NCBI GenBank assembly: GCA_030453055.1
Contig: JAKDLC010000027.1
Location: 1 to 12,873 of the forward strand
From: Nitrosospira sp.
GTDB lineage: Bacteria; Pseudomonadota; Gammaproteobacteria; Burkholderiales; Nitrosomonadaceae
Reading direction: 5' to 3'
Length of the DNA: 12,873 bases
The notes beneath the pieces were generated by a model that was given only the letters and a program-made list of their open reading frames with translations, was not told the DNA's origin and did no database searches. Every line of letters begins with the position of its first letter. Position 1 is the stretch's first letter. The translations under genes and the position numbers were made by a program. Below, one piece after another: positions 7,197-12,873 of this stretch.

Positions 7197-7709
7197 ATGG
7201 CACTGAATATACGCATGGCGGAGGAAAGGGACGCGGCAACTGTCGGCGAATTAACCGAGAGGGCGTACCGCGCGGATGGGTTCCCGATCAGTGAAAAGTA
7301 TGCTGCGCGGCTGCGTGACGCGGCCGCGAGGATATCCGGCGCCACGGTGCTGGTTGCGGAACTGAATGGCGACATCGTTGCAACGGTGACCCTCGCGCTG
7401 CATGGAAGCCAGTGGGCCGAGATCGCCGAACCTGATGAGCTTGAAGTGCGGATGCTGGCAGTGGCGCCCGAAGCAAGGCGGCAAGGTATCGCCGCAATGC
7501 TTTTGTCCGACGCCATGAGACAAGTGCAAAATCTGGGACTGAACGCCCTGGTGCTATCGAGCGAGGCGCCCATGTCCGGCGCGCACAGGCTCTATGAAAA
7601 GCGGGGCTACACCAGACAGCCGGACCGCGACTGGTCGGTGACGGGGTATGAGATGCTGGTATACCGGCGGGATGCAGACCCCCCATCATCCGCTAGTTCT
7701 GTAACATGA
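7197..7709 (+). CDS. GNAT family N-acetyltransferase
   Basis: Predicted acetyl-CoA-dependent acetyltransferase of 170 residues, with unknown substrate. The acetyl-CoA-binding motif A is clear: LEVRMLAVAPEARRQGIAAM, with the RRQGIA pyrophosphate loop at about residues 94-99 followed by a helix. The C-terminal RLYEKRGYTR is the typical last GNAT element (motif B). I chose ATG 7197 because MALNIRMAEERDA is a normal GNAT start and AAAGGG lies just upstream. A GTG at 7134 would add 21 residues unlike the family. The start is 102 nt beyond the decayed gene, so it may have its own promoter. Its last 17 bp overlap the 3' end of pelG on the other strand, and I see no terminator hairpin between the two. 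Confidence 0.88.
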   Translation: MALNIRMAEERDAATVGELTERAYRADGFPISEKYAARLRDAAARISGATVLVAELNGDIVATVTLALHGSQWAEIAEPDELEVRMLAVAPEARRQGIAAMLLSDAMRQVQNLGLNALVLSSEAPMSGAHRLYEKRGYTRQPDRDWSVTGYEMLVYRRDADPPSSASSVT

Positions 7710-9063
7710 AAGTTTCATACTCCAGCCGATTGAATTTGTGCGACAGGATGAACAGGCTGAGAAATGCCGAAAGCGTCGCCGAGGCGGCAAACCCGTAACC
7801 GAAAGTTTCCGCACCCAGGTGCAACGTGGCAAAGGTGAATATCATATTCGTGATGAAAAAACATGACGTAATGATCAGCACCTCCCGGCGGGCATCGAGA
7901 TAAAAAAGCACGTTGAGTATCGCCATCAGCAATACCTGCACGCTGACCGCAACGACATCGATATAGAATAAATGTATATATAGTGGGGAGATTCCCACCA
8001 CATGCAACAGGTCCCTGCCCCACAACAGACACAGCACGACCGTCAAGCCCTGCACCTTGAAAATCTCGTAGATGCCCTGGCGTGCAGCGTATACCATTTT
8101 ATCGCGCCTGTACTCGATGTGCATAAGGGTGTCGCCTTCCCTGACAGCGCGGTAGAAACGCTCATGCTGTTCGGCAAAATCGGCTTCCATGCTCACTAAA
8201 AACACGGCCATGCCGGGCAGAATGAACAAGTAGGCCAGGAAAATGGGAAGATCGTAAATAATGGAAGCCCGCAAGGGGCCGATGACCGCCTCGGAAGTAA
8301 CCGGCACAAACCAGAAAATGAATTTATCGACCCATATCGCCAGATAATAAAGGGTGCCGATCGCAAATAAACTATAAAAACTGCGACGATTACGGAAAAA
8401 ATCGAATTTGAGCAGAGAGCGTCCCGGATATTCGCGCACGAGGTAGTGCAGAAACGAAAATAACAGGTAGCCGTGGCCGGTCAAAACGCCCAGCAACAGG
8501 CCGTTCAGCTTCCATGGAGACGCCAGGAGCGCCACGACGATGCCAATAGAATATCCTCTGGCCAATGTCCAGAGGATACGACGATAGGCTTTCATCCCCG
8601 CCAGCGAAATAAGGGTGATCCACAGGCCGCTCAGTATGATGAAATTGCTCAACAACAATAATTGTTGAAAAAACGGGCCCTCGAAAGACCAGAGAATGAA
8701 AGGCGCGACCCACACGAAGCCGCCCGCCATCGTAACCAGCAGCACCCCAAACAGATTTGGCAACACCTCGGCTTTATCGCCTGCATAAGTTCGGTCTGCG
8801 GCAAAACGCGTAAACATTAATTGCATGCCGCCGGTCCAGATCAATGATCCCGCCATCAGATAGGTCACGCAAATCTGAAAGGCGTTGACTTCCTTCTGGG
8901 TGACGCCCAGGGTGACGGCGAGAACGCCGATCATCACGATGCTCAGGATGGAAAGCACCCAGGGGCCGCCGCTGACTAAACCCGCGTAACCATAGGCGCG
9001 CAATACCGACCAGTAGCTGTCGCGCTCCAGGATACTGCGAATTTCGGAACCTATGCTCGTCAT
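7693..9063 (-). CDS. pelG: PelG, inner-membrane exopolysaccharide transporter
   Basis: Polytopic inner-membrane protein of the Pel polysaccharide machinery, thought to move the growing polymer across the inner membrane with PelD and PelE. At 456 residues it has the family length. The N-terminus (EIRSILERDSYWSVLRAYGY, then GLVSGGPWVLSILS) is characteristic of PelG. About 12 hydrophobic segments can be counted, starting near residues 28-52 and ending near 425-445. A cytoplasmic stretch rich in charged residues (EADFAEQHERFYRAVREGD) lies in the second half. It is the last gene of the pelDEFG block, and its ATG lies 2 nt after the pelF stop, which implies coupled translation. Its 3' end overlaps the convergent acetyltransferase gene. 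Confidence 0.95.
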   Translation of the reverse strand: MTSIGSEIRSILERDSYWSVLRAYGYAGLVSGGPWVLSILSIVMIGVLAVTLGVTQKEVNAFQICVTYLMAGSLIWTGGMQLMFTRFAADRTYAGDKAEVLPNLFGVLLVTMAGGFVWVAPFILWSFEGPFFQQLLLLSNFIILSGLWITLISLAGMKAYRRILWTLARGYSIGIVVALLASPWKLNGLLLGVLTGHGYLLFSFLHYLVREYPGRSLLKFDFFRNRRSFYSLFAIGTLYYLAIWVDKFIFWFVPVTSEAVIGPLRASIIYDLPIFLAYLFILPGMAVFLVSMEADFAEQHERFYRAVREGDTLMHIEYRRDKMVYAARQGIYEIFKVQGLTVVLCLLWGRDLLHVVGISPLYIHLFYIDVVAVSVQVLLMAILNVLFYLDARREVLIITSCFFITNMIFTFATLHLGAETFGYGFAASATLSAFLSLFILSHKFNRLEYETFMLQN

Positions 9064-9065
9064 AT

Positions 9066-10655
9066 TCAGGCCGACAGGGCTTCAGACGGTTGCGCAGCAT
9101 CATTCAACGCCTGCACATAAAGGTTTCGATAGGACGAGAACATCAGCTTGTCGTCATAGTAGCGCTTCACGCGCTCAAGGCCCGCCTGCTGTGCCGTGCG
9201 CCAACGTTCAGCATTGCTGAGCAACTCAAGCGCCGCTTTTGCCGCTCCTTCCGGGTCTGCGATGTGGACCACGCTGCCGGCCGCGCCGAGCGCGCGGTCC
9301 TCCTCGCTGCTGCCTTCGATGAGTTCGCGGCATGATCCTACATCCGTCGCCAGACAGGGTACGCCGCTGGCAAACGCCTCGAGCACCACCAAAGGCAGCG
9401 CCTCGCTGATCGAGGTCAATACCATCAAACCCAATTGCGGAAGAATTTCGATCATGTTCTGAAAGCCCAGGAATTTGACATGGCTGGTCAAACCGAGGCT
9501 GATGACCAATTCCTTGCATTCATTCACATACGAGGGGTCTTCATCCTCGGGACCCGCGATCCATCCTTGCGCGTCGGGCCGCTCATCGACCAGCATGCGC
9601 AATGTGCGAATGAACGTTTTGATATCCTTGATGGGCACCACGCGCCCGATCAACCCCAGAACCGGCGGAATCTCCTTCGGGCGATTTTCAAGCGCGGCCT
9701 GGTAGCGTTGCAGATCGATTCCGTTGGTGATGACACGCGTTTTTTCAGGCTCCGCGCCGTCCGCGATCTGTCTCAGGCGATTGCCCTCATACAAGCTGAC
9801 AATGGGCGACGCCTGCGCGTAGGCCATGCGACCGATCCGTTCGTAGAATGCAATCCAGAGGCCGCGGATATACCCCATTTCATCGTGCAGCGTATTGCAG
9901 ACATCATCGTTATGATCATGGATCCATGTCGCCTGGGCCAAATCGATCTTCCGCTCTTTGGTGTAGATGCCGTGCTCGGTGAGCACGAACGGGATACCGC
10001 GTCGCAGCCGAATCATCGCGCCCAGCAATCCCGCGTAACCTGTCGAAATGGCATGGACGGCCCTAACCGGCGGCAACCTGGCCGCCATATCCGCCAATAC
10101 GAACAGGGGAGCATGCATGGCTCGCACGGCCCAGAAATAGTCGACGAACGAAGGTTCCGTGCAGCGCTCACGGTACTGCTGCGTAATGTAATCCCACGAT
10201 GCCTCGCTATACAGAAAGTCTTCTTCGCCGACCCCCTCCCCGGAACCCAGCTTGACAAATGCATTCATCATGTCCTCGCCGGACATCCGTCCGGATTGCC
10301 GCAAGTGCGCATGCAACTCGCCTATTTCGGAAAAAGCCCGGCGGTTGCCCTTGCGCGCCGTCCCGGCTTGAGGACGTTCATCCTGGCGCAGCAAATAGTG
10401 CGTTTCGACATGTGTCACGTTGGGCGGAAACTGATACTGTGCAGCGCCATACATTTTCCGCTCGCCGCCGATAAAAATAACGGCGAATGTGATTTCCGGC
10501 AGGCCGCTGATAATCTGGTGAACCCATGCCGATACGCCGCCACGGACGTAAGGATAAGTGCCTTCGAGCAATAAGGCGATATCGGCCACCGGGCCGCCTG
10601 TTTGCGCCGCCTGCGCCACCCTTGTCGCAGTGTCGTTATTCACTTGCTCCACCAT
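9066..10655 (-). CDS. pelF: PelF, GT4-family glycosyltransferase of Pel polysaccharide synthesis
   Basis: Cytoplasmic glycosyltransferase that polymerises the Pel chain from a UDP-sugar. The 529-residue protein begins with a short variable tail, then DIALLLEGTYPYVRGGVSAW (residues 25-44), the PelF-type GT4 donor-site loop. The C-terminal Rossmann half contains VLGLIGRVVPIKDIKTFIRT and the retaining-GT signature E-x7-E (E418 and E426, in SEALPLVVLEAFASGVP). The start ATG (complement of 10653-10655) is preceded by AGGTGAAGG and lies 16 bp inside the end of pelE. The stop is 2 nt before pelG. All expected motifs are present, so it should be active. Confidence 0.96.
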   Translation of the reverse strand: MVEQVNNDTATRVAQAAQTGGPVADIALLLEGTYPYVRGGVSAWVHQIISGLPEITFAVIFIGGERKMYGAAQYQFPPNVTHVETHYLLRQDERPQAGTARKGNRRAFSEIGELHAHLRQSGRMSGEDMMNAFVKLGSGEGVGEEDFLYSEASWDYITQQYRERCTEPSFVDYFWAVRAMHAPLFVLADMAARLPPVRAVHAISTGYAGLLGAMIRLRRGIPFVLTEHGIYTKERKIDLAQATWIHDHNDDVCNTLHDEMGYIRGLWIAFYERIGRMAYAQASPIVSLYEGNRLRQIADGAEPEKTRVITNGIDLQRYQAALENRPKEIPPVLGLIGRVVPIKDIKTFIRTLRMLVDERPDAQGWIAGPEDEDPSYVNECKELVISLGLTSHVKFLGFQNMIEILPQLGLMVLTSISEALPLVVLEAFASGVPCLATDVGSCRELIEGSSEEDRALGAAGSVVHIADPEGAAKAALELLSNAERWRTAQQAGLERVKRYYDDKLMFSSYRNLYVQALNDAAQPSEALSA

Positions 10656-11659
10656 GCCTTCACCTGGGCCATTTCCCGCCCCTTTTCGCCGGACCGCGTA
10701 AGTGCCGACAAATAACGCCTGACCTCTGAAAATTTTCGTTCATTGAAAGCGATTTCCGCAAGCCATGGCAGAATTTTCTGCTCATCCATGCCGCCGATCC
10801 GGGCATTGTCAAAGGCCTCTCTCGCCGACGCGAGATCACCCGAATCCAGTAAAATCCGTCCATATAATATACTGTTCGCATCGAACGCCGCAGGCGCCGC
10901 GGATGTATCGGCCGCTCGTATGGATGGAGCAAATACAAGCCCCATATGGCGCCGGGCGGTCTGCAACCAATGCTGCCTGACTGCGCCTTGCGCCAGACCG
11001 TGATACACCAGCTCCCAGCATAGCGCGGCAATTGTTTTATGGTAGCCGTTTCGCATACGAACCGGAACATCCGGCAGCGCTTCGGTCAATGCCAGGATCC
11101 GGTCAACCAGTTTTTTTTCGCTGTGATCCTTCATGGCGTAAGCCAGCAACCGCACGTCATCGACGGGATCGCGGGTCGCTTTCGCCCACACTACCATGGC
11201 CTCGCGTGGCGGCATGTGCCGCGTCGCCATCACCGCTTTCAACCGCTTCAATGGCCGCTCGGCGAAATGCACGATTTGGCGCAACGCGCCCTGGCTGTAG
11301 GGCGGCGTCGGAAAAATGACGGGGGGCGAAAACGGCAGCTCCGGTAGCGGAATGATCCTTACATTCTGCAAGGCGCGGTTGCGAGGACGTTTCAGCGCGC
11401 CAATGACACTCCATAGCAATCCCGCCGCACCGAGTACCGGCAGTATCCATAAAAAAATGAACAATAAACTTAAAGTTCTTCGCGCGGGCAGTTTGTACCG
11501 GCGCGGAAGCAGCCGCCAGAAACCCTGCGCAAAATACCAGGATGAAACAGCGTGCGCGATGACGGCGGCCAACACAATCCAGACACTCCCGCTCAACCAG
11601 AGCAGTATGCCGGCCAGCGCCTCTGCCGCCAGCCCCAACAGCATGGGCAGACGAATCAT
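10640..11659 (-). CDS. pelE: PelE, membrane/TPR-like scaffold of the Pel complex
   Basis: A 339-residue protein in the pelE position. Three hydrophobic segments fill the N-terminus (about residues 5-22, 25-42 and 62-88). They are followed by a Pro-rich linker (LPELPFSPPVIFPTPP) and a soluble C-terminal half of helical repeats. The last part (NSILYGRILLDSGDLASAREAFDNA, split by eye at about 265-300) has the spacing of TPR helices. PelE is known as a small inner-membrane partner of PelD and PelG with a TPR-type cytoplasmic domain. Pel sequences diverge strongly at this gene, so the name rests on position and architecture as much as sequence. Its ATG shares one base with the pelD stop (TGATG), and its end overlaps the pelF start by 16 bp. 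Confidence 0.8.
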   Translation of the reverse strand: MIRLPMLLGLAAEALAGILLWLSGSVWIVLAAVIAHAVSSWYFAQGFWRLLPRRYKLPARRTLSLLFIFLWILPVLGAAGLLWSVIGALKRPRNRALQNVRIIPLPELPFSPPVIFPTPPYSQGALRQIVHFAERPLKRLKAVMATRHMPPREAMVVWAKATRDPVDDVRLLAYAMKDHSEKKLVDRILALTEALPDVPVRMRNGYHKTIAALCWELVYHGLAQGAVRQHWLQTARRHMGLVFAPSIRAADTSAAPAAFDANSILYGRILLDSGDLASAREAFDNARIGGMDEQKILPWLAEIAFNERKFSEVRRYLSALTRSGEKGREMAQVKAWWSK

Positions 11660-12873
11660 CAGAGCGGCTCCAGGGAACGAATCCTTTGCGGATCGATTTC
11701 ATCGATGGTCAACAGCTCGCTCGTCACCTTCGCAAGGACGCCATCCGCCCGCTGCATCCATGCCTGCGCCTCTACGGCGCCGGTTAAAGGCAGCATGGTC
11801 CAGATGACCGGCTGGCCTTTCTCCTGCGTCATGCAGATCAGATCGATCGCGCGGATCGAAGATCTGAGTTTTTCGTAAGCAGCCATGACATCCGCATGTT
11901 CACCCGACAGCCTCAGAAGCGTTGCGTCGAGCTTGAATTCCCGGAAATCCTGATACGTGCGCTCAAACGAAGCCATAAAACGCGCAGTGGAGGAAGTGGC
12001 CGCGCCAAAACGAAGGTGGTCGACGCCGTGCGCCACAAGTACCGCGATAAGTTTCAGATTATTCTCGTGAAACGCAAAAAATGGCATGGATCTTATCAGC
12101 AGCATGGCGTGAATTTCACCGGTTGAGTCGGCCACGGGAATTGCAGCCAACAACGGGTTTTGATCCACCGCGCTTTCCTCTACGAAATTTACCGCCGCCA
12201 GCTCGCCGCTTTCCAACGCGGTGCTTACTACGACGTCGTTGTCATCGATTTTGAAATCCGCCCCGATACGGGCCGGAATCCGGGTTGCGTCGATACGGTC
12301 GCCCGCCATGCCCACAATACAAGCCTGTGTGAGCGAGCCGTATTCCGCCACGAATTCAATGAGTTTTTGTAGTGACGATTCCATCGGTCCATGGAGGCCA
12401 TCGATAGCATCGAGCGCCGATTGTAAATGCATGATGCCTTCCCGCAATGACAGCCCGCTATTCGCCACCGTTTGCTCGAGACGATCGTGCGATAAGCGCA
12501 ACAACTGATAATTACGTGTAAATTCTTCAAGACGTTCCGCACGATATTGATAGGCGCCCTCAAGCCGGTGCAGGCGACGCCCCCACATGTCACGGAACTC
12601 TCCGGCCACCATCGCCACGACAACAACGCCAATCGCCCATGGCAGCGGAAATTCGGCAGAGACTTGCCACTGCTGGTTGATGGCTGCGCCCAATATCGCC
12701 AGTATCAGCAGCGCACTGACAAACCCATAAACGAATCCGTAGCGTAATCCGGCCAGTAAAGGAGCCAATACCGGCCAGGGAAAGACGCAGCTCAAACGGA
12801 AAGGATCCTGTTGTTGAGAGGCGAACGACGCCACCAGTACAATCGCGGTCAGCGCGAATGTCTCCAGCCAGCC
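11659..12873 (-). CDS. pelD: PelD, c-di-GMP receptor of the Pel system (5' end beyond the window)
   Basis: Inner-membrane regulator that binds cyclic di-GMP and switches on Pel export. The frame stays open to the window edge. The residues before the GTG at 12834 (GWLETFALTAIVLVASF) form the first membrane helix, so the gene starts outside the window and that GTG is not the start. Further membrane segments follow (FPWPVLAPLLAGLRYGFVYG; LPWAIGVVVVAMVAG), then a charged coiled-coil-like stretch, a GAF domain and a degenerate GGDEF domain. The RxxD inhibitory-site motif that holds c-di-GMP is present as RAID (complement of 11842-11853), in the context LRSSIRAIDLIC. The stop overlaps the pelE start by one base. 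pelABC would be expected just upstream, outside the window. Confidence 0.93.
   Translation of the reverse strand, partial: GWLETFALTAIVLVASFASQQQDPFRLSCVFPWPVLAPLLAGLRYGFVYGFVSALLILAILGAAINQQWQVSAEFPLPWAIGVVVVAMVAGEFRDMWGRRLHRLEGAYQYRAERLEEFTRNYQLLRLSHDRLEQTVANSGLSLREGIMHLQSALDAIDGLHGPMESSLQKLIEFVAEYGSLTQACIVGMAGDRIDATRIPARIGADFKIDDNDVVVSTALESGELAAVNFVEESAVDQNPLLAAIPVADSTGEIHAMLLIRSMPFFAFHENNLKLIAVLVAHGVDHLRFGAATSSTARFMASFERTYQDFREFKLDATLLRLSGEHADVMAAYEKLRSSIRAIDLICMTQEKGQPVIWTMLPLTGAVEAQAWMQRADGVLAKVTSELLTIDEIDPQRIRSLEPL

Noticed and set aside
8653..8667. Perfect palindrome CAACAAT-A-ATTGTTG followed by an A-run
   Set aside because: It lies inside pelG, where it encodes an ordinary hydrophobic helix (QQLLLLSN). 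There is no reason to think it is an operator or terminator.
9435..10574. Long open frame (379 codons) on the plus strand inside pelF
   Set aside because: It is antisense to a clear glycosyltransferase gene. The product looks like random GC-rich translation.
12832..12834. GTG at 12834 as the pelD start
   Set aside because: The frame continues upstream to the window edge and encodes the first membrane helix there, so the gene is simply cut by the window.
1..12873. CRISPR array, tRNA or rRNA genes, insertion sequences, attachment sites
   Set aside because: I found no regularly spaced direct repeats, tRNA-like cloverleaf, transposase or integrase frame, or flanking direct repeats by eye.

Overview
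The window looks like a bacterial chromosome segment, probably from a betaproteobacterium. That call rests on a moderately GC-rich background and the style of the Pel proteins; a Nitrosomonadales-like host is only a guess. It splits into two unrelated halves that meet tail to tail near 7700.

Left half (about 1-7100, plus strand): a restriction/defence operon. It starts with a small excisionase/AlpA-type helix-turn-helix protein (56-292). Next comes a scrap (295-431) that looks like the two ends of a gutted gene. Then follow a type III (beta-class) adenine DNA methyltransferase, Mod (428-2449), a Fic-domain AMPylase-type protein with its inhibitory motif (2462-3577), a short odd spacer/ORF (3574-3774), and a complete type III restriction subunit, Res (3771-6797), with helicase motifs and a C-terminal PD-(D/E)xK nuclease. 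Directly after res is a second decayed gene (6813-7094), broken into three reading frames. Mod, Fic and Res look intact, while the accessory slots between and around them look eroded. Mod and Res would form the restriction-modification complex. Fic sits between them and is probably co-expressed, which suggests a toxin-like or regulatory arm, but that role is inferred. The central part of mod, where the target recognition domain should lie, is much more AT-rich than the rest and is probably an exchanged specificity module.

Middle: a GNAT acetyltransferase (7197-7709, plus strand) is the last plus-strand gene. Its stop overlaps the end of pelG by 17 bp.

Right half (7693-12873, minus strand): the distal part of a pel exopolysaccharide operon in the order pelD-pelE-pelF-pelG, tightly packed with overlaps of 1 and 16 bp and a 2-bp gap. 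PelD (cut by the window edge) is the membrane c-di-GMP receptor, PelE a membrane/TPR-like scaffold, PelF the cytoplasmic glycosyltransferase and PelG the polytopic membrane transporter. pelA-C would be expected beyond 12873. I saw no tRNA, rRNA, CRISPR array, insertion sequence or convincing terminator.
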